Notes: generated by a model from the sequence alone, not told the origin. Positions 1 to 6,460 are shown, counted from the first letter of the stretch. The stretch is 8,519 nt of DNA from Lutispora sp. (GCA_030834765.1 JAUQXG010000430.1:1-8519); one strand, 5' to 3'. Made by a program: numbers and translations.

Positions 1-1
1 G

Positions 2-76
2 ACATCTAGAGCTGATTCAGATATAGCAAAACTTAATTCTATTGCTATCGGGGTATTGATGGCAAGCAAGGCATAA
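2..76 (+). CDS. ptb: Phosphate butyryltransferase, C-terminal end only (partial)
   Basis: An open frame enters from the left edge and ends at the TAA at 74-76, giving 24 codons. The residues begin TSRADSDIAKLNSIAIG, which resembles the C-terminal end of phosphate butyryltransferases of the PTA/PTB family, where a TSRAD stretch is followed by K-(L/M)-x-S-(I/L)-A. The enzyme swaps CoA for phosphate on butyryl-CoA and, in several species, on branched short-chain acyl-CoAs. The identification is supported by the next gene being butyrate kinase, the usual partner, 59 nt downstream. No terminator and no convincing promoter separate the two, so they are probably co-transcribed. Only the tail is visible, so active-site residues cannot be checked. 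Confidence 0.8.
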   Translation, partial: TSRADSDIAKLNSIAIGVLMASKA

Positions 77-135
77 TTCCATAAAATAGCTAGTTTGTTT
101 TAGGGATATGCCATAATAATTTAGGAGGGGACATA

Positions 136-1209
136 ATGCAAGAAATTTTCAGACTTTTGATAATCAATCCAGGTTCTACTTCAACGAAGATAGCAGTGTT
201 TGATAATGAAAAGCCGGTATTAGAAGAAACATTAAGACACTCAAATGAGGAGTTAGCTCCATATACAACGGTTTTTGAGCAATATGAGTTTAGGAAGAAT
301 GTTATATTAGATACCCTAAATAGCAAGGGTATAAATATAACTAAATTAAGTGCAGTAGTAGGCCGTGGTGGATTACTTAGACCAATGGAAGGCGGCACAT
401 ACAAGGTGAATGAAAATATGCTTGAAGATTTAAAGGTAGGAGTAATGGGACAGCATGCATCAAATTTAGGCGGAGTCATAGCAAATGAAATCGCATTACA
501 GCTAAATATTCCTGCTTTTATTGTGGATCCTGTTGTAGTGGATGAGCTAGAGGAAATAGCTAGAATTTCAGGTATGCCTGAAATAAAAAGAATTTCCATA
601 TTCCATGCACTAAATCAAAAGGCAGTAGCTAGAAGAGCAGCTAAAGATTTAGGGAAAGCCTATGAAGATATAAACCTTATCGTTGCACATATGGGTGGAG
701 GAATATCAGTAGGTGCCCATAAAAATGGCAGAATCATTGATGTGAATAATGCCTTAGATGGAGAAGGACCTTTCTCCCCTGAAAGATCAGGAGGACTTCC
801 GGTTGGCGCATTGATTAAAATGTGCTTCTCAGGAAATTACACAATAGATGAAATGAAGAAAAAAATAGTAGGAAAAGGTGGCCTTGTGGCTTATCTTGGA
901 TCAAACGATGGCAGAGAAGTAGAAAAGATGATTTCAAATGGCGACAAAAATGCAGAGCTTGTATATAAAGCTATGGCATATCAGGTTGCAAAGGAAATTG
1001 GATCATGTGCTGCAGTCCTAGAAGGGAAAGTGGATGCTATATGCTTAACAGGTGGCCTTGCTTATGATAAAGCATTGATTTCATGGGTCAAAGAAAGAGT
1101 AGAATTTATAAGTGAAGTGAGAGTATATCCTGGAGAAGATGAAATGATAGCCCTTGCTGAAGGTGGATTAAGAGTACTTCGCGGTGAAGAAGAAGCGAGA
1201 CAGTACTAA
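136..1209 (+). CDS. buk: Butyrate kinase (short or branched-chain acyl-phosphate to acid plus ATP)
   Basis: At 357 residues this matches the usual butyrate kinase length of about 355. It is a cytosolic enzyme of the acetokinase/ASKHA fold and makes ATP by substrate-level phosphorylation from butyryl-phosphate or a related acyl-phosphate. Visible signatures are the N-terminal phosphate-binding NPGSTSTK (residues 11-18), VGRGGLLRP (75-83), [10 protein letters not shown] (184-193) and [13 protein letters not shown] (208-220), all in the spacing typical of Buk. The ATG at 136 is preceded by a strong AGGAGGGG site at 123-130. It follows ptb, and the P-loop gene starts 15 nt after its stop. Acetate kinases are about 400 residues and have a different N-terminal layout, so AckA is unlikely. 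The preferred chain (butyrate, isobutyrate or isovalerate) cannot be read from sequence. The adjacent VOR genes favour a branched-chain substrate, which is an inference. Confidence 0.95.
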   Translation: MQEIFRLLIINPGSTSTKIAVFDNEKPVLEETLRHSNEELAPYTTVFEQYEFRKNVILDTLNSKGINITKLSAVVGRGGLLRPMEGGTYKVNENMLEDLKVGVMGQHASNLGGVIANEIALQLNIPAFIVDPVVVDELEEIARISGMPEIKRISIFHALNQKAVARRAAKDLGKAYEDINLIVAHMGGGISVGAHKNGRIIDVNNALDGEGPFSPERSGGLPVGALIKMCFSGNYTIDEMKKKIVGKGGLVAYLGSNDGREVEKMISNGDKNAELVYKAMAYQVAKEIGSCAAVLEGKVDAICLTGGLAYDKALISWVKERVEFISEVRVYPGEDEMIALAEGGLRVLRGEEEARQY

Positions 1210-1224
1210 AAGGATGATGTGTAG

Positions 1225-1896
1225 ATGTTAGATGAAAAAAGAGTTCGAATTATAACAGGTCACTATGGAAGTGGAAAAACAGAGTTTGCTGTAAATTATA
1301 CCTTTGCTTTGGCAGCCACAGGAAAGAAGACTGCCATTGTAGATTTAGATATAGTAAATCCCTATTTTAGATCTAGAGAGATTGAACCTGCGTTTACAGA
1401 AAAAAGTATTAGAGTAATTGCCTCTTCGATAAAAGGGCCTGGCGCTGATATACCAGCTCTTTCATCTGAAATAAATACAGCCTTTCATGATAAAAGTTAT
1501 GAGGTTGTCATAGATTTAGGTGGAGATAAGGTAGGCGCTAGAGCACTTGGAAGATATCACGAATATCTATCAGAAGAGCCTTATGAAATGATGTTTGTAA
1601 TAAATGCCAATAGACATGAAACTCAGACCCCAGAGGATGTTATAAAATATATAAATGGAATTGAAGAAAGCTCAAGACAAAAGATAACTTCTTTAGTAAA
1701 TAATACCCATCTTTGTGGTGAGACACAATTGGAGGACATTCTAAGAGGACAAAAACTTTGTGAAGAGGTATCACAGATTCTAGGACTTCCAATAAAATAC
1801 GTGGTAGTCCATAAGAGTCTTGTAGATAAAGTGCCACCTGGTATTCAGGGTGCTATATTCCCAATCGACATATATATGACAAAACCCTGGGAATAA
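1225..1896 (+). CDS. P-loop NTPase of unknown function (SIMIBI/MinD-CobB-like) in the ptb-buk-VOR operon
   Basis: This 223-residue soluble protein has a Walker A loop GHYGSGKT at 12-19 and a Walker B-like hydrophobic strand VVIDLGGD ending at D97 and D101. A DLDIVNPYF segment (40-48) lies where SIMIBI-class NTPases carry the switch aspartate. Later segments are NANRHETQT and LVNNTHLCGET. The second position of the Walker A is His rather than Lys, so the deviant KGGxGK signature of typical MinD/ParA proteins is absent. There is no transmembrane segment. The only cysteines, C164 and C179, do not form a CxxC motif. The start is ATG 1225, preceded by a modest AAAAGGA at 1208-1214 that overlaps the buk stop. 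The ferredoxin gene follows after 25 nt, so it looks like an integral operon member. I cannot assign a substrate; a maturation or assembly role for the Fe-S/TPP enzyme is speculation. Confidence 0.75.
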   Translation: MLDEKRVRIITGHYGSGKTEFAVNYTFALAATGKKTAIVDLDIVNPYFRSREIEPAFTEKSIRVIASSIKGPGADIPALSSEINTAFHDKSYEVVIDLGGDKVGARALGRYHEYLSEEPYEMMFVINANRHETQTPEDVIKYINGIEESSRQKITSLVNNTHLCGETQLEDILRGQKLCEEVSQILGLPIKYVVVHKSLVDKVPPGIQGAIFPIDIYMTKPWE

Positions 1897-1908
1897 AAAA
1901 TTAAGAGT

Positions 1909-1914
1909 AGGAGG
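1909..1914 (+). promoter_or_regulatory. Ribosome binding site that fixes the ferredoxin-subunit start
   Basis: AGGAGG lies 7 nt before the ATG at 1922. The frame also contains a TTG at 1916, but that codon is only 1 nt beyond the site, too close for initiation, so ATG 1922 is the start. Confidence 0.8.
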
Positions 1915-1921
1915 ATTGCAA

Positions 1922-2134
1922 ATGGCAGGTAAAGTAATATTCGATGAGAATACATGTAAAGGTTGCGAGCTTTGTGTAAGAGTGTGTCCAGTAAACATCG
2001 TGCATATGGACAAAGAAAGAATAAACATAAAGGGATATCATCCAGCAACAGTAAAAGAGATGGACAAATGTATCGCATGTGGATCATGCGCAAAGACATG
2101 CCCTGATGTAGTAATCAGAGTAGAAAAATTATAA
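1922..2134 (+). CDS. 2-oxoacid:ferredoxin oxidoreductase delta subunit, 2x[4Fe-4S] ferredoxin
   Basis: A 70-residue protein made of two four-cysteine clusters: CKGCELCVRVCP (Cys 12, 15, 18, 22) and CIACGSCAKTCP (Cys 50, 53, 56, 60). Each has the CxxCxxCxxxCP pattern that ligates a [4Fe-4S] centre. In four-subunit 2-oxoacid oxidoreductases this small subunit carries electrons from the TPP/[4Fe-4S] catalytic core to soluble ferredoxin. It is directly followed, 17 nt later, by the alpha-subunit gene, with beta and gamma after that, so it is the delta subunit (KorD/VorD type) rather than a free ferredoxin. The longer spacer between the clusters (residues 24-49) is typical of the delta subunit. 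The start is chosen from the spacing of the AGGAGG site. Confidence 0.92.
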   Translation: MAGKVIFDENTCKGCELCVRVCPVNIVHMDKERINIKGYHPATVKEMDKCIACGSCAKTCPDVVIRVEKL

Positions 2135-2151
2135 GGGAGGTATGTAAATAA

Positions 2152-3222
2152 ATGGCTAAGGAATTATGGAAAGGCAACGAGGCCATAGCTGAAGCTGCCA
2201 TAAAAGCCGGATGTAAATTCTTTTTCGGATATCCAATTACACCACAAAACGAAATACCTGAGTATATGGCTATGAGAATGCCGCAAATAGAAGGGGCAGC
2301 CTTTGTTCAAGCAGAATCAGAAGTTGCTGCGATAAATATGGTTTATGGAGGAGCAGGTTCAGGAGCTAGAGTCATGACATCATCGTCATCTCCTGGAATA
2401 AGCTTAAAGCAAGAAGGTATCACCTATATCGCAGGGGCAGAATTACCTTGCGTTATCGTTAATATAGTAAGAGGAGGCCCAGGACTTGGAGGAATTCAAC
2501 CAGCACAATCAGATTATTTCCAAGCAACAAAGGGCGGCGGACATGGAGATTACAGATTACTTGTACTTGCTCCAAGTTCAGTACAAGAAGCAGTTGATTT
2601 AACACAAGAAGCTTTTGATATGGCTGACCAATACAGAAACCCAGTAATGATAATGGGTGATGGTATGATAGGCCAAATGATGGAGCCAGTAGAGTTTACA
2701 GATGTCCCAAAAAGAAATCTTCCAGAAAAGACTTGGGCAACTACAGGAACAAAAGGAAAAAGAGAGCATAATGTTATTAACTCACTTTTCATAGATCCAG
2801 CAGCATGCGAAAAGCATAATATTCATTTATTTGAAAAATATGCTGAAATGGAAAAAAATGAAGTAAGAGTTGAAGAATATAATATGGATGGTGCTGAAAT
2901 CGTATTCGTAGCTTATGGCACAACAGCAAGAATTGTAAAAAATGCCATTGCAACGCTTGGAAAAGAAGGCATCAAAGCAGGTCTGATAAGACCTATAACA
3001 CTTTGGCCATATCCTTCAAAAACAGTTGAAGCTGCAGCGGCAAAAGCCAATGTAAAAGCTTTCTTAACAGTAGAGATGAGCATGGGACAAATGGTTGAAG
3101 ATGTTAGACTAGCAGTAAATGGAGCGAAACCAGTACATTTCTATGGAAGAACTGGTGGTATGGTTCCAACTCCTGCAGCTATCGTTGCAGAAGCTAAGAA
3201 GGTATTAGGGGGTGCAAAATAA
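2152..3222 (+). CDS. vorB: 2-oxoacid:ferredoxin oxidoreductase alpha subunit, VorB type (3-methyl-2-oxobutanoate dehydrogenase)
   Basis: At 356 residues this has the usual length of the stand-alone alpha subunit. Domain I begins with WKGNEAIAEAAIKAGC and the GYPITPQNEI segment (26-35), followed by QAESEVAAI (53-61), which contains the conserved Glu residues near the TPP site, and the TSSSSPG loop. The C-terminal transketolase-like domain includes GLIRPITLWPYP (277-288). The family oxidatively decarboxylates a 2-oxoacid with CoA to give acyl-CoA, CO2 and reduced ferredoxin. The sequence looks closest to proteins named VorB (2-ketoisovalerate), but VOR and 2-oxoglutarate (KOR) alpha subunits are similar and substrate is not certain. 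A GGAGG at 2136-2140 lies 11 nt before the ATG, a slightly long spacing. The stop overlaps the beta-subunit start by 1 nt (TAATG), a sign of translational coupling. Confidence 0.9.
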   Translation: MAKELWKGNEAIAEAAIKAGCKFFFGYPITPQNEIPEYMAMRMPQIEGAAFVQAESEVAAINMVYGGAGSGARVMTSSSSPGISLKQEGITYIAGAELPCVIVNIVRGGPGLGGIQPAQSDYFQATKGGGHGDYRLLVLAPSSVQEAVDLTQEAFDMADQYRNPVMIMGDGMIGQMMEPVEFTDVPKRNLPEKTWATTGTKGKREHNVINSLFIDPAACEKHNIHLFEKYAEMEKNEVRVEEYNMDGAEIVFVAYGTTARIVKNAIATLGKEGIKAGLIRPITLWPYPSKTVEAAAAKANVKAFLTVEMSMGQMVEDVRLAVNGAKPVHFYGRTGGMVPTPAAIVAEAKKVLGGAK

Positions 3223-3968
3223 TGGCAGTTGTTTTTCAAAAAACAAAAGGATTAACAGATAAGCAATTCCACTACTGTCCAGGATGCACACACGGTATTA
3301 TCCATAGATTGGTTGCAGAAGTATTGGAAGAACTAGGTCTATTAGATGATGCAATAGGTGTTGCTCCAGTTGGTTGTGCAGTATTCTGCTATGATTACTT
3401 TAGCTGTGATATGCAGGAAGCAGCTCACGGTAGAGCGCCAGCAGTAGCTACAGGCATAAAAAGAGTAAATCCAAAGTCAGCCGTATTCACATATCAAGGA
3501 GACGGAGACTTAGCTTCAATAGGTGCTGCTGAAATCGTACACGCATCTATGAGAGGTGAAAAGTTTACAACAATATTTGTAAACAATGCAATATATGGTA
3601 TGACAGGTGGTCAAATGGCGCCAACTACTTTAGTTGGTCAAAAAGCTACAACTGCTCCATATGGCAGAAATGAAGATCTTGCTGGTATGCCACTAAGAGT
3701 TAGTGAAATGCTGGCTACAATACCAAAAGCAGTTTTTGTTGAGAGAGTATCTGTACATGATATACCAAACATAAATAAAGCAAAGAAAGCAATCAAGAAA
3801 GCCTTTGAAATTCAAATGAAGGGTCTTGGGTTTACATTCGTAGAAATTCTTTCAACTTGTCCTACAAACTGGGGTAAAACTCCACTAGAATCATTGAAGT
3901 GGTTACAGGAAAATATGATTCCATATTTCCCACTAGGAAACTTCAGAAATGTTGAGGAGGTGAAATAA
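3222..3968 (+). CDS. vorA: 2-oxoacid:ferredoxin oxidoreductase beta subunit (TPP-binding)
   Basis: This 248-residue protein is the TPP-binding half of the catalytic core. The TPP/Mg2+ motif is complete: GDGD at 93-96, then NN at 121-122 followed by IYGMTGGQ. YCPGCTHG near the N-terminus (Cys 19 and 22), together with further conserved cysteines such as those in GCAVFCYD, is where this family binds its [4Fe-4S] cluster. With the alpha subunit it forms the site that decarboxylates the 2-oxoacid and passes electrons through the cluster to the delta subunit. Translation starts at ATG 3222 in a 1-nt overlap with the alpha stop, with AGGGGGTG at 3207-3214 as binding site. The symbol follows the naming in which VorA is the TPP subunit; korB would be the name if the substrate is 2-oxoglutarate. 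Confidence 0.9.
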   Translation: MAVVFQKTKGLTDKQFHYCPGCTHGIIHRLVAEVLEELGLLDDAIGVAPVGCAVFCYDYFSCDMQEAAHGRAPAVATGIKRVNPKSAVFTYQGDGDLASIGAAEIVHASMRGEKFTTIFVNNAIYGMTGGQMAPTTLVGQKATTAPYGRNEDLAGMPLRVSEMLATIPKAVFVERVSVHDIPNINKAKKAIKKAFEIQMKGLGFTFVEILSTCPTNWGKTPLESLKWLQENMIPYFPLGNFRNVEEVK

Positions 3969-4505
3969 ATGACACATGAAATTGTAATGGCAGGTTTCGG
4001 CGGACAGGGCGTTATGGCAATAGGTAAGATTATTGCAGAAGCTGGTTTAAAAGAAGGTAAAAATGTGTCATGGCTACCATCCTACGGTCCTGAGATGCGT
4101 GGAGGTACAGCTTCTTGTAACGTTATTGTTTCAGCAGATCCAGTAGGATCACCGATCGTAACAGGAGCTACAGAAGCAATCGTATTAAACAGACCTTCTC
4201 TTGATAAATTTGAAAAAGATGTTGTTCCGGGCGGAATGCTTTTTATTAACAGCTCATTAATAGACAAGAAATCCACAAGAGATGATATTAAAGTTTATTA
4301 TGTGCCAGCAAATGATATAGCAAACGAACTAGGCAATGGAAAAATAGCCAACATGGTTATGCTAGGTGCATATATTGCAGCTACGAACGCTGTTAGCGAA
4401 GATACCATTATGGAAATTGTAACAGAAATGTTCCAAGGCAAAAAAGCTAGCGTAATTCCTCTAAACAAAGAAGCTCTTGCAAAGGGAGCAGAATGCGTTA
4501 AATAA
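3969..4505 (+). CDS. 2-oxoacid:ferredoxin oxidoreductase gamma subunit
   Basis: A 178-residue protein of the pyruvate/ketoisovalerate oxidoreductase gamma-domain family. The diagnostic AGFGGQGV lies at 8-15 and SYGPEMRGGTASC at 38-50, the two loops that in this family contact CoA and the alpha/beta core. It starts immediately after the beta stop (TAA then ATG with no gap), with a strong AGGAGGTGA at 3955-3963 inside the end of the beta gene, so expression is coupled. It completes a delta-alpha-beta-gamma four-subunit enzyme, and is the last gene before the terminator. Symbols for this subunit differ between systems (korC, vorG), so none is given. Confidence 0.9.
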   Translation: MTHEIVMAGFGGQGVMAIGKIIAEAGLKEGKNVSWLPSYGPEMRGGTASCNVIVSADPVGSPIVTGATEAIVLNRPSLDKFEKDVVPGGMLFINSSLIDKKSTRDDIKVYYVPANDIANELGNGKIANMVMLGAYIAATNAVSEDTIMEIVTEMFQGKKASVIPLNKEALAKGAECVK

Positions 4506-4514
4506 ATTTCAAGC

Positions 4515-4566
4515 GCTGTTCATACAGAAAGCTTAATTAAGCAGGGGCTTTCAGTATGAGCTCAGC
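4515..4566 (+). other. Imperfect stem-loop just after the operon's last gene
   Basis: CATACAGAAAGC (4521-4532) pairs with GCTTTCAGTATG (4547-4558) with one A-A mismatch. An outer GCTG/CAGC helix (4515-4518 with 4563-4566) flanks an internal loop. No T-run follows, so it is not a normal intrinsic terminator. It may be a 3' mRNA-stabilising or processing hairpin, or a decayed terminator. Confidence 0.5.
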
Positions 4567-4600
4567 TGGAATAAAGTAACACTCTATAAACAAAACTAAA

Positions 4601-4657
4601 TAAAAGCCGTATCGAGTAAAAAAGGCCATCCATCCTCTCTCGATACGGTTTTTATTA
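4601..4657 (+). terminator. Rho-independent terminator of the ptb-buk-VOR operon
   Basis: CCGTATCGAG (4607-4616) pairs perfectly with CTCGATACGG (4639-4648). A G-T pair and an A-run/T-run extension follow, then TTTTTATTATTT. The loop is 22 nt. The complementary strand also has a T-rich tail after the stem, so it may work in both directions, although no gene converges here. Confidence 0.85.
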
Positions 4658-4714
4658 TTTAAAATCAGTTCTATATCACAAGTTTTAACTTTTAAAGAGT
4701 AAAGCTGCCTACCG

Positions 4715-4744
4715 TTGACAATAAGGATACTGGACATATATTAT
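4715..4744 (+). promoter_or_regulatory. Sigma-A-type promoter for the phosphodiesterase gene
   Basis: A perfect -35 box TTGACA (4715-4720) is followed after 18 nt by TATTAT (4739-4744); TATATT at 4737-4742 with 16 nt spacing is an alternative -10. It lies after the operon terminator and 46-75 nt before the ATG at 4790, implying a leader of about 40 nt. The reading frame happens to be open from the TTG of the -35 box, which could mislead start prediction. Confidence 0.7.
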
Positions 4745-4789
4745 CTATATAGTATCTTAGTTTCAAATTTTCATGCTGTGGAGGTATTT

Positions 4790-6076
4790 ATGAGTAAAGT
4801 GACTAAGTACCTGATAGTCCTTTCTGTAGATGCATTAAAAAGCAAGGACTTGGAATTTATAAAGACATTAAAAAACTTTAGCCTTTTCATAAAGAATGGC
4901 TCTATTGCAGAAAGAGTAAAAGGGGTATACCCATCTCTTACTTATCCATCTCACACATCGATTATAACAGGAACATATCCCAAAAAACATGGGATAGTTA
5001 ATAATATAATACTGCAGCCGGAGATAGAAGATGCCAATTGGTATTGGTATAGTAAAGATGTAAAAGTGCCCACATTATACGATATAGCAAAAGCAAATAA
5101 GCTGAAGGTAGCATCATTTATGTGGCCAGTCATGGCAGGCGCAAAGATAGATTATAATTTTCCTGAAATATGGACGAATAAGAAAGGTCAAAGTCAATTT
5201 TTGCTTTCTATGAGAAGTGGTACACCATTATTTTTTTTGAGTATTGTAGCGAAATATGGCAAATTGCTAAATGGAAAAAGTCTTCCAGAGCTAGATGATT
5301 TTATTACCGCTGCTGCTTCGGACCTTATAATAAATAAAGCACCAAATGTATTGCTTATGCATTTCCTTGACTTAGATAGCAAAAGACATAGATATGGCAC
5401 TGATTCAGAACAAGCACGCAATGCCCTGATTCATATAGATGAGAATATAGGTAAGATTGTAAGCGCAGTTGAGAAAGCTGGACTTATGGAGGACACAACT
5501 TTTATTGTGCTGGGGGATCATGGATTTATTGATGTGCAATCAAGAATTAAATTGAATACAGAGTTTTTAAAACAAGGACTGATAAAAGTTGATAAGAAAG
5601 GAAAAGTTATAGATTGGAAAGCATTTTGCAACTATTGCGATGGATCAGCATATGTATATTTTAATAACGAGGATAAAACAACAGAGATGAAAGTAATCGC
5701 AATATTGATGGGATTGCAATCCAGCAGCTGCTGTGCCATAGAGGAGATTTATACAAGTGAGCAAGCATCAGCCATGGGTGCAGATGCAAACTGCAAATTC
5801 ATGCTTGAAGCCAGAGAAGGCTATTGCTTTGATAATAGTCTTGAAGGTTCCCTTATAGAAGCAGCTCATCCTGAGCATATAGCAGGTCATGGATTTTCAC
5901 CAGAAAAAGCAGATATATATACTACATTTATTGCCTGTGGAAATGGGATAATAAAAGGAAAAACAATCTCAGAAATCAATTTAATTGATGAAGCACCCAC
6001 GATGGCTGCCCTTTTAGGACTGCAAATGCCAGAAGCTGAAGGAAGAATAATAAATGAAATGATAATTTCTCCATAA
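4790..6076 (+). CDS. Alkaline-phosphatase-superfamily phosphodiesterase/nucleotide pyrophosphatase-like protein, cytosolic
   Basis: A 428-residue protein of the type I phosphodiesterase/nucleotide pyrophosphatase branch of the alkaline phosphatase superfamily. The full two-metal site is recognisable: D14 in VLSVDAL, the likely nucleophile T51 in PSLTYPSHTSIITG, D196 and H200 in LDLDSKRH, D243-H244 in GDHG, and H367 in AGHGFSP. The end has the DEAPTMAALLGLQMP segment common in these enzymes. The family hydrolyses phosphodiester or pyrophosphate bonds. There is no signal peptide or membrane segment, so it should act in the cytosol, unlike secreted NPPs. Cysteines are fairly many, including a C280-x-x-C283 pair. 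ATG 4790 is chosen because GGAGG at 4780-4784 precedes it; the in-frame TTG at 4715 is the promoter -35 box. It is monocistronic by position and its substrate is unknown. Confidence 0.85.
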   Translation: MSKVTKYLIVLSVDALKSKDLEFIKTLKNFSLFIKNGSIAERVKGVYPSLTYPSHTSIITGTYPKKHGIVNNIILQPEIEDANWYWYSKDVKVPTLYDIAKANKLKVASFMWPVMAGAKIDYNFPEIWTNKKGQSQFLLSMRSGTPLFFLSIVAKYGKLLNGKSLPELDDFITAAASDLIINKAPNVLLMHFLDLDSKRHRYGTDSEQARNALIHIDENIGKIVSAVEKAGLMEDTTFIVLGDHGFIDVQSRIKLNTEFLKQGLIKVDKKGKVIDWKAFCNYCDGSAYVYFNNEDKTTEMKVIAILMGLQSSSCCAIEEIYTSEQASAMGADANCKFMLEAREGYCFDNSLEGSLIEAAHPEHIAGHGFSPEKADIYTTFIACGNGIIKGKTISEINLIDEAPTMAALLGLQMPEAEGRIINEMIISP

Positions 6077-6110
6077 ATTTAGTGGATGGGATGAAACTTG
6101 CAATTCACTA

Positions 6111-6139
6111 TTGACTAATTTAGTATAATTCAATAAAAT
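6111..6139 (+). promoter_or_regulatory. Promoter of the T-box/argS unit
   Basis: TTGACT (6111-6116), 17-nt spacer, TAAAAT (6134-6139). A consensus TATAAT also occurs at 6144-6149 but lacks a good -35 at normal distance. Either places the transcript start at about 6146-6156, just before the base of T-box Stem I. Confidence 0.6.
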
Positions 6140-6392
6140 AGGTTATAATAATTTAATTAGAGAGAAATTGATGAACTAGAAAAGTACCGTCTATTTTTTA
6201 TTTCAGAGAGTCAGGAAAAGGTGTGAGCCTGATAATAAATCAGATGGAAAAAGAGCTAGGGAGAATTTGCATGAAAAGTGGCAGAAACTCATTGAGTAAT
6301 GTAAGCGTAAGTCTGCGATAAAGACAATAAAGTAGGGTGTTTATGCTGAGCAGCAAGTCTCTGGGGATGAGCCTTTCAGCAAAAAATCAATT

Positions 6393-6420
6393 AGAGTGGT
6401 ACCGCGGAACTTCCGTCTCT
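6393..6420 (+). promoter_or_regulatory. T-box antiterminator
   Basis: AGAG (6393-6396) pairs with CTCT (6417-6420), and GCGG (6404-6407) with CCGT (6413-6416). The bulge TGGTACC between the helices holds the TGGT (6397-6400) that binds the tRNA acceptor end. The fourth base T would match an A (or, by wobble, G) discriminator in tRNA-Arg. It is mutually exclusive with the terminator helix. Confidence 0.85.
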
Positions 6421-6449
6421 TTCATAGAGATTGGAGGTTTTTATTTTTT
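6408..6449 (+). terminator. Leader terminator of the T-box
   Basis: AACTTCCGTCTCT (6408-6420) pairs with AGAGATTGGAGGTT (6426-6439) with one bulged T and G-T pairs around a TTCAT loop, followed by TTTTTATTTTTT. Its 5' arm shares 6413-6420 with the antiterminator. Confidence 0.85.
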
Positions 6450-6460
6450 AAAACAATAAT

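Larger units (their letters stand above)
6158..6449 (+). promoter_or_regulatory. T-box leader (tRNA-Arg-sensing riboswitch) controlling argS
   Basis: All main T-box parts are visible. Stem I has a basal helix AAATT (6165-6169) with AATTT (6264-6268), and then a K-turn-like GATGAA/GGAG bulge. Next come CTAG/CTAG (6176-6179 with 6256-6259), the loop E strands AGTA (6184-6187) and GAA (6247-6249), and CCGTCT/AGATGG above. The AG bulge CAGAGAG (6205-6211) and terminal loop GGTGTGAG (6221-6228) complete Stem I. The specifier is most likely AGA (Arg) at 6252-6254, between GAA and the closing CTAG. Possible Stem II pairings (GCAGA 6281-6285 with TCTGC 6312-6316) and Stem III (TGCTGA 6344-6349 with TCAGCA 6376-6381) follow. 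The T-box sequence AGAGTGGTACCGCGG is at 6393-6407. Uncharged tRNA-Arg should pair its acceptor end with TGGT and favour antitermination, raising argS expression when charged tRNA-Arg is scarce. Confidence 0.95.

Noticed and set aside
77..135. Internal promoter between ptb and buk
   Set aside because: AT-rich sequence but no -35/-10 pair at 16-18 nt spacing, and the gap is short. Co-transcription is more likely.
90..599. 169-codon open frame on the minus strand, antisense to buk
   Set aside because: It lies wholly opposite a clear butyrate kinase gene, is composed of hydrophobic and Ser-rich shadow sequence, and has no recognisable domain.
4537..4737. 66-codon minus-strand frame between the VOR operon and the phosphodiesterase
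   Set aside because: It crosses the terminator hairpin and the promoter of the next gene and resembles no family I know.
4773..4793. Six-codon upstream frame whose TGA overlaps the ATG of the phosphodiesterase (ATGA), a possible leader peptide
   Set aside because: It has no ribosome binding site of its own, and the ribosome binding site of the main gene lies inside it. Chance is the simplest explanation.
6080..6110. Stem TAGTGGAT/ATTCACTA after the phosphodiesterase as a terminator
   Set aside because: Only 8 weak pairs with one G-T, a 15-nt loop and no T-run. The gene has no convincing terminator before the T-box promoter, so some read-through into the T-box leader, where its terminator may act, is possible.
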